The notes: generated by a model from the letters alone, not told the origin. 37,722 nucleotides of DNA from Terriglobia bacterium (GCA_020073465.1 JAIQFC010000037.1:1-37722); one strand, 5' to 3'. Shown: positions 13,635 to 23,623, numbered from the stretch's first letter. Program-made: numbers and translations.

Positions 13635-16073
13635 CTAGTACAGTAGCACGGCCTCGGTCTCCTGCGAGTCCACGGGACGGTAGTACAGCTTGGTGTCCTC
13701 GAGGAAGACCTCGATGAACGCCGGCCGGGTGTTGATCGTGCCCTGGATCAGCGCCTCCGACAACGGATCTTCGATGTACTTCTGCAAGGCCCTCCGGAGC
13801 GGACGCGCGCCGTAGCTGCGATCGCTGAGTGCCTGGCTGAGGACCCACTTCTTGGCCTCGTCGGTTACGGTCACGGTGATTGACTTCTGCGCCAGGTTAG
13901 CGTTCAACTGGTTGATCATTAGCTCCAGGATCTGGATAAGGTCGTTCTCCGTCAGCGCGTTGAACAGAATAACTTCGTCCAGGCGATTCAGGAACTCGGG
14001 GTTGAAGGTACGCTTGACCTCGTTCTTGACCAGGTCTTCGACCTTCTCCGAAATCATCTCGTCCTTCTGGGACTGGAAGCCCAGGCCTTCCCGCTTCTGC
14101 AGGTGGCGGGCCCCGATGTTCGAGGTCATGATGATGATGGCGTTCTTGAAGTCCACCGTGTTGCCCAGACCATCGGTGAGCTGGCCGTCTTCAAAGACCT
14201 GCAGCAGGATGTTGAACACATCCGGATGCGCCTTCTCGATTTCGTCCAGCAGGACCACGGAATAAGGTGCGCGCTTCACACGCTCGGTCAGTTGGCCGCC
14301 CTCTTCGTAGCCCACGTATCCCGGAGGGGAACCGATCAGCTTCGAGACCGAGTGCTTCTCCATGAACTCTGACATATCGAAACGCACCAGCGATTTGTCG
14401 CTGCCGAACATGAACTGCGCCAGGGTGCGCGCGACTTCCGTCTTGCCGACGCCGGTCGGCCCAAGGAACAGGAACGAGCCGATGGGGCGGTTGGGATTCT
14501 TCAGGCCGGCGCGGGAGCGGCGTATCGCGCGAGCAAGAGCCCTGATCGATTTATCCTGCGAGATGATGCGCTTGTGCAGCTCTTCTTCAATGCGCAGCAG
14601 CTTCTGGGTCTCTTCTTCCTTGATGGAGGTGATTGGCACGCCGGTCCAGCGCGATACCACATCCTCGATGTCCTCCCGACCGACAACGCCGGTGGAAGAT
14701 TCATCGGAATGGTATTTTTCGCGAAGAGCACGCAGGTTCTCGCGTTCTTTGCGTTCTTCGTCCAAGTAGAAGCACGCCTTCTCGAATTCGTGGTTCGCGA
14801 TGGCGTTTTCCATGCGGTGTACGATGAACTTGATCCGCTTTTGGACCTCAGTGATCTCCTCAGGCAATGAGGTCCGGCGCAGCTTCACGCGCGCTCCCGC
14901 CTCATCGATGAGATCAATTGCCTTATCGGGCAGGAAGCGGTCCGAAATATAGCGATTGGAATGCGCTACAGCGAAGTTGATGGCGTCGTCGGTGTAGGTA
15001 ACCGCGTGGAACTTCTCGTAGCGGTCCTTAATGCCGAACAGAATCTTGGTGGCGTCGCCTGCATCCGGCGGCGGAACCTTGACGACCTGGAAGCGGCGCT
15101 CGAGCGAACGGTCTCTTTCGATCGACTTGCGATACTCGCGCGGCGTAGTCGCACCGATACACTGAATTTCACCGCGCGACAGCGCCGGCTTCAGAATGTT
15201 CGTCGCATCCAGTGAGCCTTCTGCCGAACCCGCACCCACGAGCGTGTGCAACTCGTCAATAAAGATGATGGAGTTCTGTGATTCCATCAGCTCCTTCATG
15301 ATGGTCTTCAGGCGCTCTTCAAACTGGCCACGATAATTGGTGCCCGCCACGATTAATGACAGGTCAAGGGCCAGGATGTGCTCATCTGCCAGGAACGACG
15401 GGACTTCCCCATCGGCGATGCGCTGGGCCAGTCCTTCGACGATGGCAGTTTTACCTACGCCTGCCTCGCCGATCAGTACTGGGTTGTTCTTGGTGCGGCG
15501 GCAGAGAATATGAATCACGCGCTCCAACTCGCTTTCACGTCCCACCAGCGGATCGAGCTGGGTATCCATCGCGGCCTGGGTCAGGTCTCGGGAAAACTCA
15601 CTCAGCAGGGAAGATTCGCACTGACGCTGGGGCTGAGCTCTTTCCTGGCTGGTATGGGCCAGTTCCTCGCGGATGGTCGAAAGGTGTAAGCCGCGTTCGT
15701 GCAAGATCTCGGCGGCGAAGGACTTCTCTTCACGCAGCAGTCCCAACAAAAGATGCTCGGTTCCAACGGGCTTGTGCGAAAGGCGCTCAGCCTCCTCGGC
15801 AGCGTAGGCCAGAACCCGCTTGCACCCATTGCTCAACGGGAGATCGACCGAGGTCGAGACCTTCTCCCGGATAAGAATGTGTCCCTCAATCCGCTTGCGG
15901 ATGGACTCGACCGAGGCATGACAACGCAGGAACCGGAAGATGAGAGCTTTGTCTTCGCGCAGAAGTCCCAACAGCAGGTGCTCCGTTTCTATGTAAGGAG
16001 AACCGAACTGACTAGCCTCGTAGCGCGCAAAGAAGATGACGCGCCGTGCTATCTCCGTGTACCGTTCAAACAT
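13635..16073 (-). CDS. clpC: ATP-dependent Clp protease ATP-binding subunit ClpC
   Basis: An 812-residue Hsp100 unfoldase that feeds substrates to ClpP. Two Clp_N repeats occupy residues 1-145 ([13 protein letters not shown] and [13 protein letters not shown]). The first AAA domain has Walker A GEAGVGKT at 202-209 and Walker [13 protein letters not shown]-like middle segment ([19 protein letters not shown]) marks ClpC rather than ClpA or ClpB. The second AAA domain has GPTGVGKT and [20 protein letters not shown], then a ClpB_D2 C-terminal domain. Start 16073 is preferred over 16091 because of GAGGAGAGGG at ideal spacing and the family start MFERYTE. No clpP or mcsAB gene is near, so it may be an extra stress copy. 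Confidence 0.95.
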   Translation of the reverse strand: MFERYTEIARRVIFFARYEASQFGSPYIETEHLLLGLLREDKALIFRFLRCHASVESIRKRIEGHILIREKVSTSVDLPLSNGCKRVLAYAAEEAERLSHKPVGTEHLLLGLLREEKSFAAEILHERGLHLSTIREELAHTSQERAQPQRQCESSLLSEFSRDLTQAAMDTQLDPLVGRESELERVIHILCRRTKNNPVLIGEAGVGKTAIVEGLAQRIADGEVPSFLADEHILALDLSLIVAGTNYRGQFEERLKTIMKELMESQNSIIFIDELHTLVGAGSAEGSLDATNILKPALSRGEIQCIGATTPREYRKSIERDRSLERRFQVVKVPPPDAGDATKILFGIKDRYEKFHAVTYTDDAINFAVAHSNRYISDRFLPDKAIDLIDEAGARVKLRRTSLPEEITEVQKRIKFIVHRMENAIANHEFEKACFYLDEERKERENLRALREKYHSDESSTGVVGREDIEDVVSRWTGVPITSIKEEETQKLLRIEEELHKRIISQDKSIRALARAIRRSRAGLKNPNRPIGSFLFLGPTGVGKTEVARTLAQFMFGSDKSLVRFDMSEFMEKHSVSKLIGSPPGYVGYEEGGQLTERVKRAPYSVVLLDEIEKAHPDVFNILLQVFEDGQLTDGLGNTVDFKNAIIIMTSNIGARHLQKREGLGFQSQKDEMISEKVEDLVKNEVKRTFNPEFLNRLDEVILFNALTENDLIQILELMINQLNANLAQKSITVTVTDEAKKWVLSQALSDRSYGARPLRRALQKYIEDPLSEALIQGTINTRPAFIEVFLEDTKLYYRPVDSQETEAVLLY

Positions 16074-16616
16074 GAGCCCTCTCCTCGCCAAGTTCTCCGG
16101 TAAGCTGTCGGATTAGTGACAAGCCCCATACCCTGGAGAACCCTTCAGGCCCGTACATCATGATGCAATCAAGATGCCAACGAACCCAAGTTCCTAACGG
16201 ACTCGAGTTCATGATACTCCGTACCCCACTGCCGTTTCTCTGCAAACATGGCTACAACAGAGCCGACAGCGCCAATTCCGCCGCCAGCGGGCTGCTCAAA
16301 AATCGCTTCTCCTATCACGATGCGAGGTACAATGATTTAGCCAGGTGGAACGGCAGCGGGCTCTCAGGGATGCCACGATGCCGAGGGATAGCTTGGTTGG
16401 ACTCATCGATACGATCACTGCATCCGCGCGAATATCCTTCTCGCACTCCTGCCACCCGCATCAGATCGGTAGAGCCGGATGCTTGAAAACCACGCCCGAA
16501 GGACGGGATCTACACTCCCGGAAGACGCTCCTTCACGCTAAGGCGGCACATTTGCAGTTGGCGCGCAGACTCTTGTGCATGTCAGCGCTGGGCGCGAGGA
16601 GTGTAAAGATTGCCGC
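16074..16616. other. Divergent intergenic region between clpC and the glycan operon
   Basis: About 540 bases separate the divergently transcribed clpC and glycosyltransferase genes and must hold both promoters. No open frame with a credible ribosome-binding site and protein-like sequence was found on either strand. I could not identify a CIRCE, CtsR or sigma-32 type element by eye. Confidence 0.5.
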
Positions 16617-18899
16617 ATGGAAGAAAATTCCAAAGTTCGCAAGATCGCGTTTGTCGGCAACCACTTGCCGCGCAAGTGCGGCATTGCGACGTTCACGTCT
16701 GACCTGCTTGCCGCCGTGGCAGCTGCGTATCCCCAAAGTCGGTGTTTCTCAGTGTCAGTGAATGACATTAAAGGTGGCTACGAGTACCCGGAAGTGGTTC
16801 ACTTCGAGATTGAGGAGCAGGATTTGTCGTCTTATCTACGTGCTGCGGACTTCCTCAACATCAGCGACGTGGACATCGTCTGCTTGCAGCACGAATTCGG
16901 CATTTTCGGCGGGCCGGCCGGCGGCCATATCCTAGCACTCCTGCGCGAATTGAGAATGCCCGTTGTCATTACCTTTCATACCATTTTGCGTGAGCCGAAA
17001 GTCGACCAACGGCGCGTAATGCACGAGTTAGTCGCGCTCTCGACCCGGCTCGTGGTCATGGCTGAGCGGGGGCGACAGATGTTGCAGGAGATTTACCAGG
17101 CACCGCCGGCCAAGATCGATCTCATCCCACATGGCATTCCCGACGTAGGTTTTGTCGATCCCACCTATTTCAAGGACCAGTTCGGTGTGGAAGGCAGGGT
17201 GGTGCTGCTCACGTTCGGCCTGCTTTCGCCGAACAAGGGGATCGAATATGCGCTCAACGCCCTGCCGCACATTCTAGCGGAGTTTCCCGACGTTGTTTAT
17301 ATTGTGCTGGGCGCCACCCATCCCAACGAACTACGCGAGCATGGCGAAGCCTACCGGCTCAGCCTCGAAATCCTTGCCAAAAAGAACAAACTCGAGAAGA
17401 ACGTCATCTTCTACAACCGGTTCGTAGAACTTGAAAATCTGAAGGAGTTTATCGGCGCCGCAGACTTTTACATCACGCCTTATCTCAACGAAGCGCAGAT
17501 CACGTCGGGCGCGCTAGCCTGTACGTTTGGTGCGGGCAAAGTGGTAGTTTCGACACCGTACTGGCACGCTGCAGAATTGTTGGCGGAAGACCGCGGCGTG
17601 CTGGTGCCGTTCCGCGACGCCCCGGCCATAGCCCGCGAGGTAATTGGTTTGCTGCGCGACGATACCCGCCGGCATGCCATTCGCAAGAATGCTTACAAGC
17701 TGGGCCGTGATATGGTCTGGAGCAACGTGGCGCGGCTCTATATGCGCTCGTTCGAGTTGTCACAAATCGAGGGGACGGCGCGATCTCGAAAATCTCTCGC
17801 CACGAAGACGCTCGACCAAAAGCCGCGGGAACTGCCGGAGTTGAAGTTGAGTCATCTCTCGCGGATGACCGATTCGACCGGAATCTTCCAGCACGCCATT
17901 TTTACCGTCCCGAATTTTTCGGAAGGCTACTGTACGGATGACAACGCTCGCGCATTCATCCTCGCGGCACTGCTCAGTGAATTGGGAGAAGATCCAGAGC
18001 GCGTGCGCACGCTGGCCACAACCTACGCGGCGTTCTTGCATCACGCGTTCGATCTCAGAGTGAAACGCTTCCACAACCACCTGAGTTTCGACCGCCGCTG
18101 GCTCGACGAACAAGGGTCAGAGGATTGTCAAGGGCGAGCGCTCTGGGCGCTGGGCGTAGGCGTGGGGCGTTCGCCCTATCGGAGCTTCCAGATCATGGCT
18201 GGACAACTCTTCGCGCTGGCGTTGCCAGCTCTGACGGAGTTGACTTCGCCGCGGGCGTGGGCGTTCGGCCTTATCGGCATTCATGAATACCTGCGCCGGT
18301 TGAGCGGTGACAGCCTGGTCAACCAAACCCGTGAGACACTCACTTCCCGGCTCATGGAACTTTTCGAAAGGACCGCCCAGCCGGACTGGCGCTGGTTTCA
18401 AAAGGATCTGACTTACGACAACGCGAAGCTCCCACACGCCTTGATTCTGAGCGGACGTACAACCGGACAACAAGGGGTGCTTGAGCGAGGCCTGCAGGCC
18501 CTGCGCTGGCTGACGGAATTGCAAATCTCCGAGAAGGGTCACTTTCGACCCATTGGCACCAACGGATTTTATCGCCGCGGCGGCATGCGCGCCAACTTTG
18601 ACCAGCAGCCCATCGAGGCGCAAGCAATGGTCTCAGCCTGTCTTGAAGCCTATCGCGCCACATCGGACCTCTGGTGGTACGAGCAGGCGCAACGCGCGTT
18701 CGACTGGTTCATCGGCTGGAACGATCTCGGATTGGAACTCTGCTCTCCCAAAACAGGCGGCTGCCGCGATGGGTTGCACGTGGATCGGGTCAACCGGAAC
18801 CAGGGAGCGGAATCAACCGTGGCCTTCTTGCTTTCGTTGGCGGAGATGCGCTTGGCGCAAAATATGCTGACGAGTTTTAAGGAACCGATCGCCGCCTAA
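16617..18899 (+). CDS. GT4-type glycosyltransferase with a large C-terminal helical domain
   Basis: A 760-residue cytoplasmic protein. Residues 1-390 form a GT-B glycosyltransferase: the acceptor loop NHLPRKCGIATFTSDLLAAV near the start, HEFGIFGG, LIPHGIPD, FGLLSPNKGIEYALNALPHI and a sugar-nucleotide region ITSGALACTFGAGKVVVSTP. Residues about 420-755 form a separate domain that starts LKLSHLSRMTDSTGIFQHAI, includes GYCTDDNARAFI and ends NQGAESTVAFLLSLAEMRL; its repeated helices resemble an (alpha/alpha)6 barrel seen in glycoside hydrolases. ATG 16617 is chosen at the family start (KIAFVGN). It is first in an operon with two GH130 enzymes and a second GT4, implying mannose transfer. Confidence 0.82.
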   Translation: MEENSKVRKIAFVGNHLPRKCGIATFTSDLLAAVAAAYPQSRCFSVSVNDIKGGYEYPEVVHFEIEEQDLSSYLRAADFLNISDVDIVCLQHEFGIFGGPAGGHILALLRELRMPVVITFHTILREPKVDQRRVMHELVALSTRLVVMAERGRQMLQEIYQAPPAKIDLIPHGIPDVGFVDPTYFKDQFGVEGRVVLLTFGLLSPNKGIEYALNALPHILAEFPDVVYIVLGATHPNELREHGEAYRLSLEILAKKNKLEKNVIFYNRFVELENLKEFIGAADFYITPYLNEAQITSGALACTFGAGKVVVSTPYWHAAELLAEDRGVLVPFRDAPAIAREVIGLLRDDTRRHAIRKNAYKLGRDMVWSNVARLYMRSFELSQIEGTARSRKSLATKTLDQKPRELPELKLSHLSRMTDSTGIFQHAIFTVPNFSEGYCTDDNARAFILAALLSELGEDPERVRTLATTYAAFLHHAFDLRVKRFHNHLSFDRRWLDEQGSEDCQGRALWALGVGVGRSPYRSFQIMAGQLFALALPALTELTSPRAWAFGLIGIHEYLRRLSGDSLVNQTRETLTSRLMELFERTAQPDWRWFQKDLTYDNAKLPHALILSGRTTGQQGVLERGLQALRWLTELQISEKGHFRPIGTNGFYRRGGMRANFDQQPIEAQAMVSACLEAYRATSDLWWYEQAQRAFDWFIGWNDLGLELCSPKTGGCRDGLHVDRVNRNQGAESTVAFLLSLAEMRLAQNMLTSFKEPIAA

Positions 18900-18944
18900 G
18901 AGTAATCGCGGCCTCCGGTCTCGTTTCTCTGGAATAACCAGTCC

Positions 18945-20396
18945 ATGAACGCCGACTCGATTCACGTCAAACGCACGGCCACGGTCCTCAGGCCTGACCA
19001 GTCACGCGTTCTTCTGCGGCCATTTAGTCCGGAGGATCCCCAGCGGGCCGGCAGGATTATCGCCAGGATCATGTCGCTCCCGGAAAACCGGGTCGGCCCT
19101 CTCCTGGACGAAGTATCCGCCGAATTCTCCCATCGACACCAGCAGATCCACAAAGCCTTTCTGGAACGATTCGAACAGGTCCGCGACCTCCTGTTGACCG
19201 ATGAGAAAATTTCTGAACAAAGAAAGCTGTTGATCGGCTCCTATTTCGTTTGCGAATTCTCCTTAGAATCCGCAGCCCTGTTCAATCCGTCCATCGTCCC
19301 GCACCCTGACCAGTCTGACCTGCCTCCCGGCGCTCTGCGTTTTATCCTCAGCTTGCGCGCCACCGGGGAGGGACACATCTCCTCCATCACTTTTCGGACG
19401 GGTATCATCCACGTCGACCATCGGATCGAGGTCCTACCCCCAACCGGCTTCCTCACCGAGCCGCGTCAAATCCCGAACCCCCGTTACGAGAAGGCGCTCT
19501 TCGAGCGGAAACTCTTTGAGCTGGGATTGACCAACGAACTCACGCGCCGGGTTATGAACAAGTTGGGGGAGTCGTTTGCATTGGAAGAACTGCGCGCCAA
19601 TCTCGAAGCCGACGTGAAGCAGTCCCGCCTGTCGGATCAGAATGCCGTCCGGGGAATTTTGATGCTGGCCCGGTCCAATTACGAGGTTCAGTTCCAGCCC
19701 CAACAGCGGCTGTGTGAACGCATCATTTTCCCGGCCACGCCGTCGCAACGCAACGGCATCGAAGACGCCCGGTTCGTGTGTTTCCAGAACGATGACGGCA
19801 CCCACGTCTACTACGCCACCTTCACGGCCTTCGATGGCAAGGTGGTCTTGCCAGAACTGGTGGAGACTTCTGACTTCCTCCTCTTTCGGTTCATCACCCT
19901 GAACGGTCCGGCCGCCGAAAACAAAGGCATGGCCATCTTCCCCCGGAAAATCAACGGCCTCTATGCCATGCTCTCCCGCCAGGACAACGAGAACATCTAC
20001 CTCATGTTTTCCGACAACGTGCACTTCTGGCATGAACGCAAGGTGCTCCTTAAACCGATGTTTCCGTGGGAACTGGTCCAGCTTGGGAACTGCGGGTCCC
20101 CCATTGAGACCGAAGCGGGCTGGCTGGTCCTCAGCCACGGTGTCGGCCCCCTGCGAACGTACTGCATCGGCGCGTTCCTCCTCGATCACGATAATCCCGG
20201 CAAAGTGATCGGCCGCCTCCGCGATCCCTTGCTCAAACCGGACCAAAGGGAGCGTAAAGGGTACGTGCCGAACGTCGTTTATACCTGTGGCGCTCTCCTC
20301 CACAACGGCGAACTGATCATTCCCTATGGCATGGCCGATCACGCTACCGGTTTCGCTACGGTTCCCCTCGATGAAGTGCTGGCTGCCATGCACTAG
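18945..20396 (+). CDS. GH130 family glycosidase/phosphorylase (long form)
   Basis: A 483-residue GH130-type five-bladed beta-propeller enzyme. GH130 members act on beta-mannosides, mostly as inverting phosphorylases, some as hydrolases. The general-acid aspartate is expected in GIEDARFV (271-278). Other family signatures include ENKGMAIFPRKINGLYAMLS and the C-terminal VPNVVYTCGALLHNGELIIP block. The extra 170 N-terminal residues and length resemble the long subfamily that acts on beta-1,2-mannan oligosaccharides; this assignment is tentative. Lies 45 bases after the glycosyltransferase gene and 18 before the next. Confidence 0.85.
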   Translation: MNADSIHVKRTATVLRPDQSRVLLRPFSPEDPQRAGRIIARIMSLPENRVGPLLDEVSAEFSHRHQQIHKAFLERFEQVRDLLLTDEKISEQRKLLIGSYFVCEFSLESAALFNPSIVPHPDQSDLPPGALRFILSLRATGEGHISSITFRTGIIHVDHRIEVLPPTGFLTEPRQIPNPRYEKALFERKLFELGLTNELTRRVMNKLGESFALEELRANLEADVKQSRLSDQNAVRGILMLARSNYEVQFQPQQRLCERIIFPATPSQRNGIEDARFVCFQNDDGTHVYYATFTAFDGKVVLPELVETSDFLLFRFITLNGPAAENKGMAIFPRKINGLYAMLSRQDNENIYLMFSDNVHFWHERKVLLKPMFPWELVQLGNCGSPIETEAGWLVLSHGVGPLRTYCIGAFLLDHDNPGKVIGRLRDPLLKPDQRERKGYVPNVVYTCGALLHNGELIIPYGMADHATGFATVPLDEVLAAMH

Positions 20397-20414
20397 GAAC
20401 GATCGTCGAACAGC

Positions 20415-21455
20415 ATGACAAAGCCCGACAAAAGAGTGGCTGTCCTGTCGCCGATAGCCTGGCGAACGCCTCCTCGGCAGTACGGCGCCTGGGAAACGGT
20501 GGCTAGCAACATCACCGAAGGGCTCGTCGCCCGTGGCTGGGATGTGACGTTGTTCGCCAGCAGGGATTCTGTGACCCGAGCTCACCTGCATGCCGCGGTG
20601 GACAAGGGGTATGAAGAGGATTCCGCCGTCGATCCCAAAGTAGCCGAATACCTTCACATCTCCGAAGCGTTCGAGCGCGCTGCTGAGTTTGACCTCATCC
20701 ACAGCCACTGCGACTTCATGGCTTTGACCTACAGCCGGCTGGTCAAGACACCGGTCCTGACTACCATCCACGGATTCTCGTCAGCCAAAATCATGCCCGT
20801 CTATCAGAAGTATCGTGACGGATACTTCGTTTCCATCAGCGACTCCGATCGAGCCGCAGGGCTGAATTACCTGGCGACCGTCTACAACGGCATCGATCTC
20901 TCGTTGTACCCGCTTCAGGAACCCGGCGGTGATGACCTGATTTTCCTCGGTCGGATCCACCCGGATAAAGGTGTTCATCTGGCCATTGAGGTTGCTCGTC
21001 TGAGCGGAATGCGTTTGATCATCGCTGGTATTATCCAGGATGAGGCCTATTTCCGGGAACAGGTCAAACCCCATCTCGACGATCAAAACATCCTTTATAT
21101 CGGACCGGTGGGCGTGCCGGGCAAGAACGAACTGTTTGCCCGAGCCCGAGCTCTACTGCACCTGAACACCATCCCGGAGCGATTCGGACTTGTCCTGGTC
21201 GAAGCCAATGCCGCTGGCGTGCCCGTCATCGCGATGGACCTCGGCTCTTGCCGTGAGGTGATCAAGGACGGGCAGACCGGTTTTCTGGTTGACAACGTCA
21301 CTGAAGCAGTTCGGGCCCTTGGACGAATTTCTGAAATCGATCGTCGTGGCTGCCGCAGCCGTGTCCGGCAATACTTTTCGATCGATACCATGGTGGAGGG
21401 ATACGAACGGGTTTACTCGATGATTTTTGATCTGGAAGCGAAGAGACGACTATGA
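20415..21455 (+). CDS. GT4 family glycosyltransferase
   Basis: A 346-residue GT-B glycosyltransferase. N-terminal domain: VLSPIAWRTPPRQYGAWETV followed by VTLFASRDS, and HSHCDF. C-terminal domain: FLGRIHPDKGVHLAIEVA and the donor-binding PERFGLVLVEANAAGVPVIA with the E-x7-E arrangement, then GSCREVI. Related proteins are often annotated as mannosyl- or glucosyltransferases from GDP- or UDP-sugars; the donor cannot be read from sequence. The stop overlaps the following GH130 start by four bases (ATGA), so the two are translationally coupled and probably act in one pathway. Confidence 0.88.
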   Translation: MTKPDKRVAVLSPIAWRTPPRQYGAWETVASNITEGLVARGWDVTLFASRDSVTRAHLHAAVDKGYEEDSAVDPKVAEYLHISEAFERAAEFDLIHSHCDFMALTYSRLVKTPVLTTIHGFSSAKIMPVYQKYRDGYFVSISDSDRAAGLNYLATVYNGIDLSLYPLQEPGGDDLIFLGRIHPDKGVHLAIEVARLSGMRLIIAGIIQDEAYFREQVKPHLDDQNILYIGPVGVPGKNELFARARALLHLNTIPERFGLVLVEANAAGVPVIAMDLGSCREVIKDGQTGFLVDNVTEAVRALGRISEIDRRGCRSRVRQYFSIDTMVEGYERVYSMIFDLEAKRRL

Positions 21456-22387
21456 AGCCGGACATTGTCAGACGGTACCGCCACAACCCCATCCTCACCA
21501 AGGCCGAAATCCCCTATCCAGTGGAAACCGTTCACAACGCGGCGGTCGTGAAGCATGAGAACGAATACATCATGCTTTTCCGCTCCCATCTCCGCACCGG
21601 ACGGTCCATCATTGGTTTGGCACGCAGCCCCGACGGATTCCGCTTCACCGCCGATCCACAGCCCTTTCTGATTCCTGCGCAGGACAGCCCTTTTGCCGCC
21701 TATGAAGAGTTCGGCGTGGAGGACCCACGCGTGACCCGGCTGGAGGGGGAGTACATCATCACCTACAGCGCCTACTCGCGAAATGGAGTGCGGATCGCCC
21801 TAGCCAAGACGAAGGACTTCAGTCACGTAGAAAGAATTTCCCTAATCACAGAGGCGGATTATCGGAATGTGGTGATCTTTCCCGAGAAGTTTGATGGACT
21901 GTATGCCCGGCTTGACCGTCCTCATTCGGAAATCGCCCCCTGGTCAATCTGGATTTCCTATTCTCCGGATCTATGCTATTGGGGCCAATCTCAGCTCATC
22001 ATGAAGCCTGAACCATATCACTGGGATGAAATGAAGATCGGTCCCGGCGCGCCGCCGATCAAAACGGACCAGGGATGGCTTTCCATCTATCACGGAGTTT
22101 TCCGAACTATGGATGGATCGGTCTATCGTTTGGGGGTTGCTCTTCATGACCTCGAGGACCCGGCAAAGGTCATCGGTGTGGGCGACTCGTGGATTTTGCA
22201 ACCGGAAGATCCTTGGGAAATAACTGGATACGTCCACAACGTGGTCTTCACCTGTGGTGCCGTTCCAGAGTCCGATGGAACCGTGAAAATCTATTGGGGG
22301 GGCGCAGACACGGTCATGTGCGTGGGCGAAGCGAACGTCTCGGATCTGGTCGCACTATGCCTGCATCACGGCAGACCGGCAAAGTAA
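21452..22387 (+). CDS. GH130 family glycosidase/phosphorylase (short form)
   Basis: A 311-residue GH130 enzyme, the usual length for the mannobiose or mannosylglucose phosphorylase type. It begins RRYRHNPILTKAEIPYPVE, a typical opening for the family, and has FGVEDPRVT (87-95) with the expected general-acid aspartate, then GPGAPPIKTDQGWLSIYHGV and the closing VVFTCGAV...KIYWGGADTVM. Phosphorolysis would yield mannose 1-phosphate, which could be turned back to GDP-mannose for the operon's transferases; that link is inference. Last gene of the four-gene operon. Confidence 0.9.
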   Translation: MKPDIVRRYRHNPILTKAEIPYPVETVHNAAVVKHENEYIMLFRSHLRTGRSIIGLARSPDGFRFTADPQPFLIPAQDSPFAAYEEFGVEDPRVTRLEGEYIITYSAYSRNGVRIALAKTKDFSHVERISLITEADYRNVVIFPEKFDGLYARLDRPHSEIAPWSIWISYSPDLCYWGQSQLIMKPEPYHWDEMKIGPGAPPIKTDQGWLSIYHGVFRTMDGSVYRLGVALHDLEDPAKVIGVGDSWILQPEDPWEITGYVHNVVFTCGAVPESDGTVKIYWGGADTVMCVGEANVSDLVALCLHHGRPAK

Positions 22388-22606
22388 GCATGGCATTTTC
22401 AAGAGTCCTAATACCCCTGAATGGTACTTAATCCCCACACCCTTATTACGTGCAATCCGAGGTTCTAACAAAATAACATTATCCGCATCCGTGAACGGCG
22501 GAATATCTATTTGAGGCGACCCCGCCCCACGCGCTGCGCCCCCGCACACTAGCGCACAATAACTGGCGTCATCCTTCTCCACATCGGTGAGGTGAATGAA
22601 TGCCAT
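22355..22606 (-). CDS. Unrecognised 83-residue ORF, possibly a relic
   Basis: From an ATG at 22606 the minus strand encodes MAFIHLTDVEKDDASYCALV, continuing through IDIPPFTDADNVILLEPRIA and GVLGLLKMPCLLC. It overlaps the end of the GH130 gene by 33 bases. The central part is more AT-rich than its surroundings and reads like a true protein, but I recognise no family and the ribosome-binding site is weak. It may be a fragment of a larger horizontally acquired gene. Confidence 0.25.
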   Translation of the reverse strand: MAFIHLTDVEKDDASYCALVCGGAARGAGSPQIDIPPFTDADNVILLEPRIARNKGVGIKYHSGVLGLLKMPCLLCRSAVMQA

Positions 22607-23386
22607 TTGTTCCAGATGCCGTCGGCGTGCTGCAAAACCGCCCGCCCCGCCCACTCCGCACCCACGCCCGCACGCTCGCACCCTCGCCGCCGCACTCCAG
22701 GTGTTCGTAGTCCGCTCTCAAGTTAACATGCAGAATCACCAGTGTTTACTACCTGTGGGACGCATATCGGGTGCGTTCTGACCAATGTTTATGCTGGTGT
22801 GCGAGAGGAGGAGGCGCTTTCTGAGCGTTTAGCGACAACCGTTGCCCCGGATTGTGTGTCCAGTTCCTGGCCATAGTCAATCTTAAGCAGACTGGTTGGC
22901 TGACCAGTTCGAGGCCTTCCTCTCTTGATCGAGCGGTCACTGCAGAGAAATCGCCGTTCTGCCACCGGCAAACGAACATGGAGCATCTCCCAAATTGGGA
23001 GGGTGCCGGGCGGCCAGCAATATCGTGAGCGCGTCAACAGCCCCGAGAGTGGGTAGCACAGAGCTATCGAGGGCGGCAAGAATAAACACTCAAACTCCAC
23101 CCAAGTGTCTCAGCATTGAGATAGATGACGTCACTCTTTCGATGATGCGGCTAGATTAGCTTTCCTCAGACTGGGACATCTGGAAGATTCCGCCGACCCC
23201 GAGAGGCACTGACCGGGTTCCCCTTGATTCGGTGGCGACCGAACGCCTCTGGACCAAAATGTGAGAACACAGGTGCCCCAAAGCCGCACATCAGGATCGA
23301 CTCCGCGCTCGCGCTCGAACAGTTCCTCCCGCCGGGGCATCGGGAATGGCTGCGTTTGCCAAGGGGCAGAGGCGTACCATTTGGAC
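22607..23386. other. Degenerate intergenic region
   Basis: About 780 bases with no intact gene. 22620-22700 is a C-rich, low-complexity stretch. On the minus strand 22979-22840 reads MFVCRWQNGDFSAVTARSRE, which resembles the start of a small conserved protein (FVCRWPNGDFS type) I associate with acidobacteria, but it soon loses similarity, so this is probably a relic. 23100-23386 shows nothing convincing. Confidence 0.3.
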
Positions 23387-23563
23387 ATGAGCAGAATATA
23401 TCCAGAATGCCCCGACTCAGACCCTTCTGATCGGTCGGTAGTTGCCGACGTCCGCCTTCGACAAGAGCCAGAAGAGGAAGAGGAAGAAGACGAAGAGGAA
23501 GACGAAGGCGACAGCAAAGAAGATGACGACGACGACAAAGACGACGACGGCTACTCGGAATGA
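23387..23563 (+). CDS. Small highly acidic protein
   Basis: A 58-residue protein starting MSRIYPECPDSDPSDRSVVA. Its second half is almost entirely Glu, Asp and Lys, with more than 25 acidic residues, and it ends DDGYSE. The body is certainly disordered. Similar Asp/Glu tails occur in small proteins that bind basic proteins, metal ions or act as DNA mimics; none of these is proven here. It ends 60 bases before mreB on the same strand. The ordered N-terminal motif YPECPDSD suggests a real gene rather than a chance repeat. Confidence 0.5.
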   Translation: MSRIYPECPDSDPSDRSVVADVRLRQEPEEEEEEDEEEDEGDSKEDDDDDKDDDGYSE

Positions 23564-23623
23564 GCCTGCCCCTATCTATTTCAGCCGGCGCTAGCGAGTT
23601 GTTCGATCACACGAGCTAGTGTT

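Noticed and set aside
19434..20771. 445-codon minus-strand frame opposite GH130 and GT4
   Set aside because: The plus strand carries clear enzyme motifs; the antisense reading is His/Glu-rich shadow sequence with no family.
23131..23538. Poly-serine minus-strand frame
   Set aside because: It is only the reverse reading of the GAA/GAC-rich acidic gene.
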